A stretch of 64,000 nucleotides of DNA from Streptomyces sp. SID12488 (GTDB lineage: Bacteria > Actinomycetota > Actinomycetes > Streptomycetales > Streptomycetaceae), in NCBI RefSeq assembly GCF_010548275.1, contig NZ_JAAGLT010000001.1, positions 186,001 through 250,000 of the forward strand. Direction: 5' to 3'. Below, piece by piece: positions 27,596 to 37,550 of the stretch (the stretch's first letter is position 1; each line of letters starts with the position of its first letter). Under the pieces are notes generated by a model, which searched no databases, was not told where the DNA came from, and was given only the letters and a program-made list of their open reading frames with translations. The translations under genes and the position numbers were made by a program.

Positions 27596-28435
27596 ATGCG
27601 CCAGTACTCTCCGGACCTGACCCCGCCGTGGAAGAAACCCAAGCCCGTACCGCAGGTCCCCGCGGACCCGGGCCTGGTGGTCGAGGAGCCAGGTACGGGC
27701 TTCTGCGGCGCGGTGATCCGCTGCGAGGCGGGCACGGTCACCCTGGAGGACCGCTTCGGCAAACACCGCGTGTTCCCGCTGGAGCCGGGCGGCTTCCTGC
27801 TGGAGGGCAAGGTGGTGACCCTCGTACGCTCCGCCGGGTCACCGTCGTCGACGGCGTCTTCCGGACGTCCGTCCCGTACCGCTTCCGGGTCGGTGGCGGT
27901 TCCCCAGGCCCGGGCACGGGTGGCCCGGGCGGGGCGGATCTATGTCGAGGGGCGTCACGACGCCGAGCTGGTCGAGAAGGTGTGGGGCGACGACCTGCGG
28001 GTCGAGGGCGTGGTCGTCGAGTACCTGGAGGGCATCGACGACCTCCCCGCGATCGTGGCCGAGTTCGCCCCTGGCCCGGACGCCCGCCTGGGCATCCTGG
28101 TGGACCACCTGGTGCCGGGCACCAAGGAGTTCCGGATCGCCCGGTCGGTGACGAGCGAACACGCGCTGGTGGTCGGGCACCCGTACATCGACGTGTGGGA
28201 GGCGGTGAAGCCGGCATCACTGGGCATCCCGGGCTGGCCCCGCATCCCGCACGGACAGGACTGGAAGACGGGGGTGTGCAGGGAGCTGGGCTGGCCGGAG
28301 AACACGGGCGCGGTGTGGCGGGCGATCCTGGCGAGGGTGGGTTCGTACCGGGACCTGGAACCCGAGCTCCTGGGCCGCGTGGAGGAACTGATCGACTTCG
28401 TCACGGCACCACCCTCCAGCCCGTCCGGCGCTTGA
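27596..28435 (+). CDS. DUF3097 protein with Toprim-like core
   Basis: 279 residues. An N-terminal beta-rich domain (CGAVIRCEAGTVTLEDRFG) and a low-complexity linker (SPSSTASSGRPSRTASG) are followed by a region with GRIYVEGRHDAELVEKVWG and LGILVDHLVPGTKE. The acidic placing resembles a Toprim fold. The family is conserved in actinomycetes and uncharacterised. The last residues and stop codon come from an intergenic repeat (28417-28523). Confidence 0.85.
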   Translation: MRQYSPDLTPPWKKPKPVPQVPADPGLVVEEPGTGFCGAVIRCEAGTVTLEDRFGKHRVFPLEPGGFLLEGKVVTLVRSAGSPSSTASSGRPSRTASGSVAVPQARARVARAGRIYVEGRHDAELVEKVWGDDLRVEGVVVEYLEGIDDLPAIVAEFAPGPDARLGILVDHLVPGTKEFRIARSVTSEHALVVGHPYIDVWEAVKPASLGIPGWPRIPHGQDWKTGVCRELGWPENTGAVWRAILARVGSYRDLEPELLGRVEELIDFVTAPPSSPSGA

Positions 28436-28523
28436 GGACGAGCGCGTTCAGCGCGAAGGGGGGTCTGGGGGCGCAGCCCCCAGGAACAGGATGGGACGGG
28501 TAAGGGCGGCGGGGGCGAGAAAC
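28417..28523. repeat. Intergenic repeat, copy B
   Basis: It starts CAGCCCGTCCGGCG, contains the hairpin CTGGGGGCGCAGCCCCCAG and ends near GGGACGGGTAAGGGCGGCGG. It is almost identical to copy C at 37434-37541. It lies where DUF3097 and hemW converge and can act as a terminator for both. Confidence 0.85.
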
Positions 28524-28529
28524 CGCCCC

Positions 28530-29771
28530 TCAGTCCACCAGGTCCCGAACCACCGCATCCGCCAGCAACCGCCCCCGCAACGTCAACACAGCCCGCCCCT
28601 CCCCATAGGGCCCCGCCTCCAGCAACCCCTCCCCCAACGCCCGCCCCGCAGCCACCAGCCCAGCGGAGCGCAACAGCGCCAACGGCACACCCTCCCGCAG
28701 CCTCAGCTCCAGCAGAACCCGCTCCACCCGCCGGTCCTCCTCCGAGAGCACCTCACGCCCCGCCCCCGGCGACCGCCCCGCCGCCAGCGCCCCGGCATAC
28801 GCCCCCGGGTGCTTCACGTTCCACCACCGCACGCCCCCCACATGGCTGTGCGCCCCGGGCCCCGCGCCCCACCAGTCGGCGCCACGCCAGTACAGCTCGT
28901 TGTGAAGGCACCGGGCAGCCACCGACGTAGCCCAGTTCGACACCTCGTACCACTCATAACCCGCCGCCCCCAGCACCTCGTCCGCGATCAGATACCGGTC
29001 AGCGTGCACGTCGTCGTCGGTCATCGGCACCTCGCCCCGGCGGATACGCCGAGCCAGCTGCGTACCCTCCTCCACGATCAACGCATAAGCACTCACATGA
29101 TCCGGCCCGGCCCCGAGCACCGCCTCCAGCGAGGCCCGCCAGTCGTCGTCGGACTCCCCCGGGGTGCCGTAGATCAGGTCGAGGTTCACATGTTCGAACC
29201 CCACGGCCCGCGCCTCCGCGACACACGCCTCGGGACGCCCCGGTGTGTGCGTACGGTCCAGCACCTTCAGCACGTGCTGCTTCGCGCTCTGCATCCCGAA
29301 CGAGATCCGGTTGAAGCCGCCCTCGCGCAGGGCGGCCAGATACCGCTCGTCCACCGACTCGGGATTCGCCTCCGTCGTCACCTCCGCGTCCGCCGCGAGG
29401 CCGAACTCGTCGCGGATCGACCGCAGCATCCGTACGAGATCGTCGGCGGCCAGCAGAGTCGGCGTACCGCCGCCGACGAACACCGTGCGGACCTGGCGCG
29501 GGTCGTCGCCCAGCACCTTCCGCGCCAGCCGTACCTCGTCGATCAGGGTGTCCGCGTAGTTGTCGCGGGAGGCCAGGACACCGCCCGTGCCGCGCAGCTC
29601 GGTCGCCGTGTAGGTGTTGAAGTCGCAGTAGCCGCAGCGGGTCGCGCAGTACGGGACGTGGAGATAGAACCCGAGGGGACGGTCCGCGGCCCCGGCGAGC
29701 GCGGGGGCGGGCAGGGCACCGTCTTCGGGGACGGGTTCGCCGTCGGGGAGTGCGGAGGGCATGTCCTCCAT
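28530..29771 (-). CDS. hemW: Radical SAM heme chaperone HemW (coproporphyrinogen-oxidase-like)
   Basis: 413 residues. The radical SAM cluster motif CATRCGYCDFNTYT lies near residue 45. FVGGGTPTLLAADDL and ANPES follow, and the HemW-type C-terminal domain shows WWGAGPGAHSHVGG and a conserved winged end. It was long annotated as oxygen-independent coproporphyrinogen III oxidase. The missing extra HemN features favour HemW, which binds and transfers heme. The start is ATG 29771 or 29762. Confidence 0.9.
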   Translation of the reverse strand: MEDMPSALPDGEPVPEDGALPAPALAGAADRPLGFYLHVPYCATRCGYCDFNTYTATELRGTGGVLASRDNYADTLIDEVRLARKVLGDDPRQVRTVFVGGGTPTLLAADDLVRMLRSIRDEFGLAADAEVTTEANPESVDERYLAALREGGFNRISFGMQSAKQHVLKVLDRTHTPGRPEACVAEARAVGFEHVNLDLIYGTPGESDDDWRASLEAVLGAGPDHVSAYALIVEEGTQLARRIRRGEVPMTDDDVHADRYLIADEVLGAAGYEWYEVSNWATSVAARCLHNELYWRGADWWGAGPGAHSHVGGVRWWNVKHPGAYAGALAAGRSPGAGREVLSEEDRRVERVLLELRLREGVPLALLRSAGLVAAGRALGEGLLEAGPYGEGRAVLTLRGRLLADAVVRDLVD

Positions 29772-29838
29772 TGTCCAGCACCGGCGAGGCTGGCCCGCCC
29801 GACGGACCCGACGCCCTGCCCGACACCCCGGGCGCGGG

Positions 29839-31944
29839 TCACCCGCCGAGCGTTTCCGCCTGCAGCACCAGCAGCGCCAGATCGTCCTCCGGCGGCTTCT
29901 CCCCGAACTCGTGCACGAGTCGGCGGATGCGCTCGGCGATCAGCTCCGCGTTCAGGCCCGCGCAGCCGGCGAGGGCGTTCGCCAGGCCGTCGCCGTCGTC
30001 GAACTGGCGGGGCCCGCAGCGCCGCTCGGTCACGCCGTCGGTGACGCACAGCAGGCTGTCGCCGGGCCGCAGCTCGAAGCTCCCGCTCGTGTACGTCTCG
30101 TCCTCGACGACCCCGAGCAGCGTCTGCGGTTCGGCGGCCGTACGGACCTCACCGCTCGCCCGGAGCACCAGGGGCAGCGGATGCCCGGCGGAGGCGAGGG
30201 TGCAGCGCACACCTCCGTCGAAGGGCGCGAGTTCGCCGTAGAGGAGGGAGAGGAAGCGGGTCTGCGGCCCCTCGCCCGGCCGTACCGCACCCGTACCGGC
30301 GGAACCGGCGGAACCCACCGCCCCCAACGCCCCCACCGGTACGGCTGGACGCACGTCCGCCGCGACCAGCGCGCGGGCCGCCGCGTCCGCAGTCTCCGTG
30401 GCATCGTCGAGGAGCAGCTGGTTGAGGCGGTCGAGGACGTCGGCGACGCGGTAGCCCTCACGGGCGAGCAGCCGCAGCCAGGGGCGGGCGAGGCCGATCA
30501 CCACGGCGGCTTCCGGCCCCTTGCCCTGGACGTCGCCGACGGCGAAGCACCAGCGGCCGTCGCCGGCCGGGAAGAGGTCGTAGAAGTCGCCGCTGGGCCC
30601 GCCCTTGTCGCAGGGTTCGTAGACGAGGGCGCTGCTGACACCGGGGATCTCGGCGACGGCGCCGGGCAGCAGCCCGCGCTGGAGGATGCGGCTGATGGTG
30701 GCCTGGCGGGCGTACTGGCGGGCGGCGCCGATGGCGAGCGCGACGCGGCGGCTGAGATCCTCGACCAGGCCGGTGACCTCGTCGGGGAAGCGGATCGTCC
30801 CGGCCCGCCCGATGACCAGCGTGCCGAGCGGCCGGCCGCCCGCGACCAGCCGGTAGGCGAGCGCGGAGCCGATCTCCCCGCGCCCACCGAGCGCCTCGCC
30901 GGGCCAGGGCACGGCGACCGGCCCGGTCCTGGTGGTGTCGGGCGGGCGCGGCGGGTCCTTCTCCAGGGCGCGGCGCAGCTCCTCGATACGGTCCTCGCTG
31001 CCGTGCCAGACCCGGGCGAGCCGCGGCCCCGGCCCGGTGTACCCCCCGTCCCCGCCTCCGCCTCCGTCGCCCCAGCTGCCGCGTCCCATGGACTCGTCCT
31101 CCAGCCACACCGCGCACCAGTCGGCGAGGCGTGGCACGAGGAGCTGTCCGGTGAGCGCGGCGACGAGGTCCTCGTCGAGCTGCCCGGCGAGCAGGTCGGA
31201 GGCCTCGGCGAGGAAGGAGAGGGCGCCGTGATTGAGCCACTCCTGGTCACCCGGGCCGCGCTGCGGCTCTGGGGCGAGGATCTCGGCGACCCGTAACCCG
31301 TGCCCGAGGGCCTGTGTGCCGGCGTACGGGTCGAGGTCGTCGTCGACCGTCATGCCTTCGGCGGGGAGTCGCGCCCAGACGGTCTTGATGCCGGTGCGGT
31401 AGGTGACACCCCAGGCCTCGGAGAGTACGGAGACGAGGCGAAGGCCACGCCCGTACTCCGGTATGTCGTACGGGAGTTCGACGCCGCCGTCCCGGGGCGC
31501 GCGGGAGGGATGGTGATCGGACACCTCGACGACGAGCGCGACACCGAGGCCCACCTCCTCGACTTCCCCCGCTCCCCTCTCCCCCTCCCCCGCCCTCTCC
31601 GCCTCCTCGCTCTCCTCCTCCGGTTGGTCCGGCGTCTCCAGGCGGCACTGCAGTTCCACGTCCGTCCCCGCGTGGACGACGGCGTTGGTGACGAGTTCGC
31701 TGACGACCACCATGGCGTCGCCGGTGAGCCGGTCGGACAGTGAGACGGCGCCGGGCAGGCCGAGCCGGGCCCATTCGGCGAGGGCGGCGCGTACGAGGCC
31801 ACGGGCGGCGCCGGGAGCGAGGGGGCCGCCACCGAGCGTGGCGTGCATGACCGCACGCCGGTCCACGCCCTGCCGCGCGGGCGTGGCGGGCGCACGGGAC
31901 GGCGCACGGGACACGGTCTCCCGTTGCGTCGGAATGACCCCCAT
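29839..31944 (-). CDS. SpoIIE-type PP2C phosphatase with HATPase and GAF-like domains
   Basis: 701 residues from ATG 31944, preceded by GGGGAG. The N-terminal HATPase (anti-sigma-kinase-like) has VVSELVTNAVVHAG. A run of about 25 mostly acidic residues (EEESEEAERAGEGERG) interrupts it before VEVSDHHPSR and YGRGLRLV. A GAF-like middle part follows, then a PP2C domain with FYDLFPAGDGRWCFAVGDVQG and LLCVTDGVTERR. Such proteins act in partner-switching control of sigma factors. Having kinase-like and phosphatase halves in one chain suggests a self-contained switch, by inference. Confidence 0.9.
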   Translation of the reverse strand: MGVIPTQRETVSRAPSRAPATPARQGVDRRAVMHATLGGGPLAPGAARGLVRAALAEWARLGLPGAVSLSDRLTGDAMVVVSELVTNAVVHAGTDVELQCRLETPDQPEEESEEAERAGEGERGAGEVEEVGLGVALVVEVSDHHPSRAPRDGGVELPYDIPEYGRGLRLVSVLSEAWGVTYRTGIKTVWARLPAEGMTVDDDLDPYAGTQALGHGLRVAEILAPEPQRGPGDQEWLNHGALSFLAEASDLLAGQLDEDLVAALTGQLLVPRLADWCAVWLEDESMGRGSWGDGGGGGDGGYTGPGPRLARVWHGSEDRIEELRRALEKDPPRPPDTTRTGPVAVPWPGEALGGRGEIGSALAYRLVAGGRPLGTLVIGRAGTIRFPDEVTGLVEDLSRRVALAIGAARQYARQATISRILQRGLLPGAVAEIPGVSSALVYEPCDKGGPSGDFYDLFPAGDGRWCFAVGDVQGKGPEAAVVIGLARPWLRLLAREGYRVADVLDRLNQLLLDDATETADAAARALVAADVRPAVPVGALGAVGSAGSAGTGAVRPGEGPQTRFLSLLYGELAPFDGGVRCTLASAGHPLPLVLRASGEVRTAAEPQTLLGVVEDETYTSGSFELRPGDSLLCVTDGVTERRCGPRQFDDGDGLANALAGCAGLNAELIAERIRRLVHEFGEKPPEDDLALLVLQAETLGG

Positions 31945-32524
31945 GGGCAGCTCCCCGGGCAGTTCGTACGAATACACCTCAGTGGACGCGGACAGAGTGA
32001 CAGACCGACCACGCCCATAAGCGCCGAGTTACGAAGTGAGCCGCATAAGCGAGAACAGTGCTCTGGAAGTGTTCAAAGACGGGCAGATTCCGGCAGCCGA
32101 TCTGCGTCCACCGCTCGCCGCGACGACAGCGGCCCGGGACAACGACTTCGCGAAGGCGCACCTGACCGTGGACCGCGATCCGCACGTCAACTCCGAGGAA
32201 CACCGCGTACGACGGAACCGGATCCGGCACGGCCGGCCCGCGCGAGACGGGCATGGAGGGGCTGCTCGGCGGACACGCCGAGGTGCGGGGCCTGTCGGGC
32301 AGTTGGCGGGATGCGACCGAAGCGGTCGACACGACGGCCGATGGCCGACGGCCCACAGGACCCCGACCGGATGGGTGCGGGCGCTACGGCGCCTGGTGGG
32401 CAGGGGTGCCTGCCCTGACGTCAGGGTCGCGGGGCTGTGACATTTGCGGCGCCGCCGCGGGGCGCGACCAGCCACAACGAACCCGCAGCCGCCAACAGCC
32501 CCCGCCACCCGAACCGTTTCCGCG
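31945..32524. other. 580-base gap with no convincing gene
   Basis: It lies between the SpoIIE-type gene and the acyl-CoA ligase. A plus-strand frame from GTG 32036 runs 134 codons (SRISENSALEVFKDGQIP at the start), but it lacks a ribosome-binding site and turns arginine-rich and unprotein-like. The palindrome CCCTGACGTCAGGG at 32413-32426 is a possible operator or the end of a transcript. Confidence 0.5.
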
Positions 32525-34399
32525 CTACGCCTCGCGCGACCCCGCGTACATCTCATCGATCAGGTGCTTGTACTCCCGCTCGACAACCGGCCGCTTCAAC
32601 TTGAGACTCGGCGTGATCTCCCCGTGCTCAACATCAAGATCACGCGGCAACAGCCGGAACTTCTTGATGGTCTGCCACCGCTGAAGCCCTCCGTTGAGTT
32701 CCTTGACGTACCCCTCGATGAGAGCCACCGTCCCCGGCGCGGCGACAACCTCCGCGTACGACTTCCCGTCGAGCCCGTTGTCCTTCGCCCAGCCCAGGAT
32801 CGACGGCTCGTCGAGCGCGATGAGGGCCGTGCAGAAGTTCCGGTCGGCGCCGTGGACGAGGATGTTGGAGACGTACGGGCAGACCCCCTTGAACTGTCCC
32901 TCGACCTCGGCGGGCGCGATGTACTTGCCGCCGGACGTCTTGATGAGGTCCTTCTTGCGGTCGGTGATCCGCAGATAGCCGTCGGGCGACAGCTCACCGA
33001 TGTCACCGGTGTGGAACCAGCCGTCGGACTCCAGCACCTCGGCGGTCTTCTCGGGCAGGCCGTGGTAGCCCTCCATGATGCCGGGCCCGCGCAGCAGGAT
33101 CTCGCCGTCGTCCGCGATACGCACCTCCGTGCCGGGCAGCGGCTTGCCGACCGTGCCGGTGCGGTAGGCCTCGCCGGGGTTGACGAAGGAGGCGGCGGAG
33201 GACTCGGTGAGGCCGTAGCCCTCCAGGATGTGGATGCCGGCGCCGGAGAAGAAGAAGCCGATCTCGGGCGCGAGTGCGGCCGATCCGGAGACGCAGGCGC
33301 GCAGGTTGCCGCCGAAGGCCTCACGGATCTTGGCGAAGACGAGCGCGTCGGCGACCTTGTGCTTCGCGGCGAGGGCGAAGGGCGCGGAGGCGTTGCCGGT
33401 GCGCCGGAAGTTGTCCTGGGTGACCTTGGCGTACTCGCGGGCGACCCCGGATGCCCACTGGAAGATCTTGTACTTGGCGGCGCCACCGGCCCGTGCCTTG
33501 GCCGCGACCCCGTTGTAGACCTTCTCGAAGATGCGCGGCACGGCGGCCATGTACGTCGGCTGCACGGCCGGAAGGTTCTCGATGATCTTGTCAACGCGGC
33601 CGTCGACCGCGGTGACGTGCCCGACCTCGATCTGGCCGGACGTCAGCACCTTGCCGAACACGTGCGCGAGCGGCAGCCACAGGTACTGGACGTCGTCCGC
33701 GCCGACCAGCCCGGTCGCGGCGATCGCCTTCGCCATGTACGACCAGTTGTCGTGCGGCAGCCGGACCCCCTTGGGCCGGCCCGTCGTACCCGAGGTGTAG
33801 ATAAGGGTCGCGAGCTGGTCCTTCGTGATGGCCCCGACCCGCTCCTTGATCAGGTCCGGGTTCTTCTCCAGGTACGCGGCACCGCGCTGCTCCAGCTCGG
33901 CGAGGGTGAGCACCCCCTCGCCCGACTCGACGCCGGCCGGGTCGATGACCACGACATGGGTGAGTTCGGGCAGCTCGGCGCGCTTCTCCTGCACCTTGGC
34001 GAGCTGGGTCACGTCCTCGGCGATCAGCACCTTGCTGCCGGAGTCGGAGAGGATGAACGCCGACTCGTCGGTGTTGGTCTGCGGATACACCGTGGTCGTG
34101 GCGGCGCCGGCGCACATGATGCCCAGGTCGCCCAGGATCCACTCGACGCGCGTCGCGGAGGCGAGCGCGACGCGCTGCTCCGGCTGTACGCCCAGTTCGA
34201 TGAGGCCGGCGGCAATGGCGTAGACGCGTTCGGCGGTCTGCGCCCAGGTCAGCGACTTCCAGTCGTCGGGGCCCTCACCGGCGGCCGGGGGTACCGGGTA
34301 GCGGTAGGCCTCGGCGTCCGGCGTGGCGGCCACGCGGTCCAGGAAAAGACCGGCGACGGACGGCGGACGGTTCTCGATCAAGGTCTGTGTGTCGCTCAC
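32525..34399 (-). CDS. Long-chain fatty-acid-CoA ligase (FadD15-like)
   Basis: 624 residues from GTG 34399 (VSDTQTLIENRPPS), preceded by GGAGGA. ATP-dependent adenylate-forming enzyme that activates fatty acids to acyl-CoA. The AMP-binding motif TLIYTSGTTGRPKGVRLPHD lies near residue 205. The sequence also shows EGYGLTESSAASFVNPG, FHTGDIGELSPDGYLRITDR and the lysine-bearing SGGKYIAPAEVE. It is complete. Confidence 0.93.
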   Translation of the reverse strand: MSDTQTLIENRPPSVAGLFLDRVAATPDAEAYRYPVPPAAGEGPDDWKSLTWAQTAERVYAIAAGLIELGVQPEQRVALASATRVEWILGDLGIMCAGAATTTVYPQTNTDESAFILSDSGSKVLIAEDVTQLAKVQEKRAELPELTHVVVIDPAGVESGEGVLTLAELEQRGAAYLEKNPDLIKERVGAITKDQLATLIYTSGTTGRPKGVRLPHDNWSYMAKAIAATGLVGADDVQYLWLPLAHVFGKVLTSGQIEVGHVTAVDGRVDKIIENLPAVQPTYMAAVPRIFEKVYNGVAAKARAGGAAKYKIFQWASGVAREYAKVTQDNFRRTGNASAPFALAAKHKVADALVFAKIREAFGGNLRACVSGSAALAPEIGFFFSGAGIHILEGYGLTESSAASFVNPGEAYRTGTVGKPLPGTEVRIADDGEILLRGPGIMEGYHGLPEKTAEVLESDGWFHTGDIGELSPDGYLRITDRKKDLIKTSGGKYIAPAEVEGQFKGVCPYVSNILVHGADRNFCTALIALDEPSILGWAKDNGLDGKSYAEVVAAPGTVALIEGYVKELNGGLQRWQTIKKFRLLPRDLDVEHGEITPSLKLKRPVVEREYKHLIDEMYAGSREA

Positions 34400-34684
34400 G
34401 ACATCCTCCGGGGCCCGCGGCAGTGCGGCGGCTGGCTCATTTGCGGCTGTTGTTACTGCGTCTTCGTCTTCCCGGGGGACGACCCCCGGACCCCCAGCAG
34501 AAAAGCAGGTCAGCAGGGTGTGACCGACATGCACATCACGAGGCGAACCTGAGTGACTCGCGAGTAACTACCGAGCAGAGATCAGAGTAAGGCGCGACCG
34601 CCCGGCGCGTAAGGGGCGACGGCCTGTCACTTCGTACAGAGAGCGACTGATCGCTTCCTACCGGCCCGACGGTACGCACACGAA

Positions 34685-34718
34685 GGGGGCCCGCCGCGTT
34701 CTTACGCGACGAGCCCCC
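34685..34718. terminator. Terminator-like hairpin downstream of lepA
   Basis: GGGGGC and GCCCCC arms with inner CGCG pairing around TTCTTA, 42 bases after the lepA stop on the minus strand. The rest of the 360-base gap 34400-34759 holds a second GC-rich inverted repeat near 34486-34515 and the upstream region of the acyl-CoA ligase. Confidence 0.65.
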
Positions 34719-34759
34719 GTTCTACCGATGTTCTCCCGATTCCCACGGGCCGGTGTCGG

Positions 34760-36634
34760 CTACTTCTTGCCCTTGCCCGACCCCGCGTTCTCGTCGCTCG
34801 ACAGAACGGCGATGAAGGCGTCCTGCGGAACCTCCACAGAGCCCACCATCTTCATCCGCTTCTTGCCCTCCTTCTGCTTCTCCAGCAGCTTCCGCTTACG
34901 CGAGATGTCACCGCCGTAGCACTTGGCGAGGACGTCCTTGCGGATCGCACGGATGGTCTCGCGGGCGATGACCCGCGACCCGATGGCCGCCTGGATGGGG
35001 ATCTCGAAGGCCTGGCGCGGGATCAACTCACGCAGCTTGGCAACGAGCCGTACGCCGTACGCGTAGGCCGCGTCCTTGTGCGTGACGGCGGAGAAGGCGT
35101 CGACGCGGTCGCCGTGCAGCAGGATGTCGACCTTCACCAGCTGGGCGTCCTGCTCTCCGGTGGGCTCGTAGTCCAGGGAGGCGTAGCCGCGGGTCTTGGA
35201 CTTCAGGTTGTCGAAGAAGTCGAAGACGATCTCGGCCAGGGGGAGCGTGTAACGGATCTCGACCCGGTCCTCGGAGAGGTAGTCCATGCCGAGAAGGGTG
35301 CCGCGGCGGGTCTGGCAGAGCTCCATGATCGAGCCGATGAACTCGCTGGGGGCGAGGACCGTGGCCCGGACGACCGGCTCGAAGACCTTGTCGATCTTGC
35401 CTTCGGGGAACTCGCTCGGGTTGGTGACCGTGTGCTCCTTCCCGTCCTCCATGATCACGCGGTAGACCACGTTGGGCGCGGTGGCGATGAGTTCGAGGTT
35501 GAACTCGCGCTCCAGGCGCTCACGGATGACGTCGAGGTGCAGCAGACCGAGGAAGCCGACGCGGAAGCCGAACCCGAGTGCCGCGGAGGTCTCCGGTTCG
35601 TAGACCAGGGCGGCGTCGTTGAGCTGGAGCTTGTCCAGCGCCTCGCGGAGGTCGGGGTAGTCCGAGCCGTCCAGCGGGTAGAGGCCCGAGAAGACCATCG
35701 GCTTGGGGTCCTTGTACCCGCCGAGGGCCTCAGTGGCGCCCTTCTCCTTGCTGGTGATCGTGTCACCGACCTTGGACTGACGGACGTCCTTCACGCCGGT
35801 GATGATGTAGCCCACCTCGCCGACGCCGATACCGTCGGCCGAGGTCATCTCGGGGGACGAGACGCCGATCTCGAGGAGCTCGTGGGTGGCGCCGGTCGAC
35901 ATCATCTTGATGCGCTCGCGCTTGTTGAGCTGCCCGTCGATGACGCGGACGTAGGTGACCACGCCCCGGTAGGAGTCGTAGACCGAGTCGAAGATCATCG
36001 CGCGGGCGGGCGCGTCCTTGACGCCGACCGGGGCCGGGACGTCGCGGACGACCCGGTTCAGGAGCGCGTCCACACCGATGCCGGTCTTCGCCGAGACCTT
36101 GAGCACGTCCTCGGGCTGGCAGCCGATGAGGTTGGCGAGTTCCTCGGAGAACTTCTCCGGCTGGGCGGCCGGCAGGTCGATCTTGTTCAGCACCGGGACG
36201 ATGGTGAGCTCGTTCTCCATCGCCAGGTACAGGTTGGCGAGGGTCTGGGCCTCGATGCCCTGGGCGGCGTCGACGAGGAGGACGGTGCCCTCGCAGGCCG
36301 CGAGCGACCGCGACACCTCGTACGTGAAGTCGACGTGTCCCGGGGTGTCGATCATGTTCAGGATATGAGTCCTGCCCTGACCGTCCCCGTCGGTCGGGGC
36401 CCACGGCAGGCGCACCGCCTGGGACTTGATCGTGATGCCGCGCTCGCGCTCGATGTCCATGCGGTCGAGGTACTGGGCGCGCATCTGCCGCTGGTCGACC
36501 ACTCCGGTCAGCTGGAGCATCCGGTCGGCGAGCGTGGACTTGCCGTGGTCGATGTGCGCGATGATGCAGAAGTTGCGGAGCAGCGCCGGGTCGGTACGGC
36601 TCGGCTCGGGCACATGGCTAGGGATCGCGGGCAC
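34760..36634 (-). CDS. lepA: Elongation factor 4 (LepA)
   Basis: 624 residues from GTG 36634 ([20 protein letters not shown]). Translational GTPase thought to act on stalled or back-translocating ribosomes and in initiation. G1 is [15 protein letters not shown]3 is DTPGHVDF, G4 is NKID. The LepA-specific C-terminal domain is complete to [18 protein letters not shown]. It is divergent from rpsT, the usual actinomycete arrangement. Confidence 0.97.
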   Translation of the reverse strand: MPAIPSHVPEPSRTDPALLRNFCIIAHIDHGKSTLADRMLQLTGVVDQRQMRAQYLDRMDIERERGITIKSQAVRLPWAPTDGDGQGRTHILNMIDTPGHVDFTYEVSRSLAACEGTVLLVDAAQGIEAQTLANLYLAMENELTIVPVLNKIDLPAAQPEKFSEELANLIGCQPEDVLKVSAKTGIGVDALLNRVVRDVPAPVGVKDAPARAMIFDSVYDSYRGVVTYVRVIDGQLNKRERIKMMSTGATHELLEIGVSSPEMTSADGIGVGEVGYIITGVKDVRQSKVGDTITSKEKGATEALGGYKDPKPMVFSGLYPLDGSDYPDLREALDKLQLNDAALVYEPETSAALGFGFRVGFLGLLHLDVIRERLEREFNLELIATAPNVVYRVIMEDGKEHTVTNPSEFPEGKIDKVFEPVVRATVLAPSEFIGSIMELCQTRRGTLLGMDYLSEDRVEIRYTLPLAEIVFDFFDNLKSKTRGYASLDYEPTGEQDAQLVKVDILLHGDRVDAFSAVTHKDAAYAYGVRLVAKLRELIPRQAFEIPIQAAIGSRVIARETIRAIRKDVLAKCYGGDISRKRKLLEKQKEGKKRMKMVGSVEVPQDAFIAVLSSDENAGSGKGKK

Positions 36635-36942
36635 GCAGGGTCCTGATTCTTGAGGCGTCCGCAGTGTCTGCGGTCTCGGGTCGGATCGATACGTAGGCTC
36701 CATGGTCCCACGGGCGGGGAGCAGGGACCGGTTTGGTCGGTTTCGCACGGTCCGGCCGAGTCCCCGACCGGGGGCCCGACAACCGGATTGGGCTGTCCGG
36801 AGGGCGACTGGTAGCCTGGATCGTTGTGTCTCATGCCCTCTCAGCAGGAGACACACGTGCGGTGAAACGCAGTGAAACAAAGAAGCAATCAAACGGCGTG
36901 TGAGGCATGCCCTCGTGCGCCTGAACCTGAAAAGGCTCATTC

Positions 36943-37209
36943 GTGGCGAACATCAAGTCCCAGATCAAGCGGATCAAGACCAACGAGAAGGCCCGGCTGC
37001 GCAACAAGGCCGTCAAGTCCTCCCTGAAGACCGCGGTCCGCAAGGCCCGCGAGGCCGCTGCCGCCGGTGACGTCGAGAAGGCCACCGAGGCTCAGCGCGC
37101 TGCCTCGCGTCAGCTCGACAAGGCCGTCGCGAAGGGCGTCATCCACAAGAACCAGGCCGCCAACAAGAAGTCGGCGCTTGCTTCCAAGGTTGCCTCGCTC
37201 CAGGGCTGA
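36943..37209 (+). CDS. rpsT: 30S ribosomal protein S20
   Basis: 88 residues from a GTG ([20 protein letters not shown]). Highly basic, helical protein that binds 16S rRNA; a typical full-length S20 ending in [13 protein letters not shown]. It is followed by a strong terminator at 37342. Confidence 0.98.
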   Translation: MANIKSQIKRIKTNEKARLRNKAVKSSLKTAVRKAREAAAAGDVEKATEAQRAASRQLDKAVAKGVIHKNQAANKKSALASKVASLQG

Positions 37210-37341
37210 ACCTCTCCTTCTTGATCTGACACACCGCCGGAAGGACCCAGCGGGCCCTCTCTCCCGCCCCCACCCGGCACACCGGCTCCACGCACGAACT
37301 GCGTTCGCCACGCGGGCGTGAAGCCAAGCAGAACGTTCTGC

Positions 37342-37391
37342 CCGAAGGCCCCGTCCACTGTCCTACCCCAGGACAGCGACGGGGCCTTCGG
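37342..37391. terminator. Two-tier hairpin terminator after rpsT
   Basis: Outer stem CCGAAGGCCCCGTC with its complement, and an inner stem CTGTCCT/AGGACAG around ACCCC. It lies 132 bases after the rpsT stop. The intervening sequence shows no gene. Confidence 0.85.
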
Positions 37392-37433
37392 CATGAACGC
37401 GATCGCCGCCCATTCCAGCGCGGCCCGCATTTT

Positions 37434-37541
37434 CAGCCCGTCCGGCGATTGAGGACAAGGCCCCTTCAGGGCCGAAGCGGGGGTCTGGGGGCGCAGCCCC
37501 CAGGAACAGGATGGGACGGGTAGGGGCGGCGGCGAAGAAAC
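37434..37541. repeat. Intergenic repeat, copy C
   Basis: Same family as copy B. It begins CAGCCCGTCCGGCG, then ATTGAGGACAAGG, and has the hairpin CTGGGGGCGCAGCCCCCAG and GGAACAGGATGGGACGGGTA identical in both. It lies where rpsT and holA converge. Confidence 0.85.
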
Positions 37542-37550
37542 CCCACCCCT

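Noticed and set aside
32036..32440. 134-codon plus-strand frame in the gap before the acyl-CoA ligase
   Set aside because: Start is plausible-looking (SRISENSALEVF) but there is no ribosome-binding site and the second half is arginine-rich and unstructured; kept only as a gap note.
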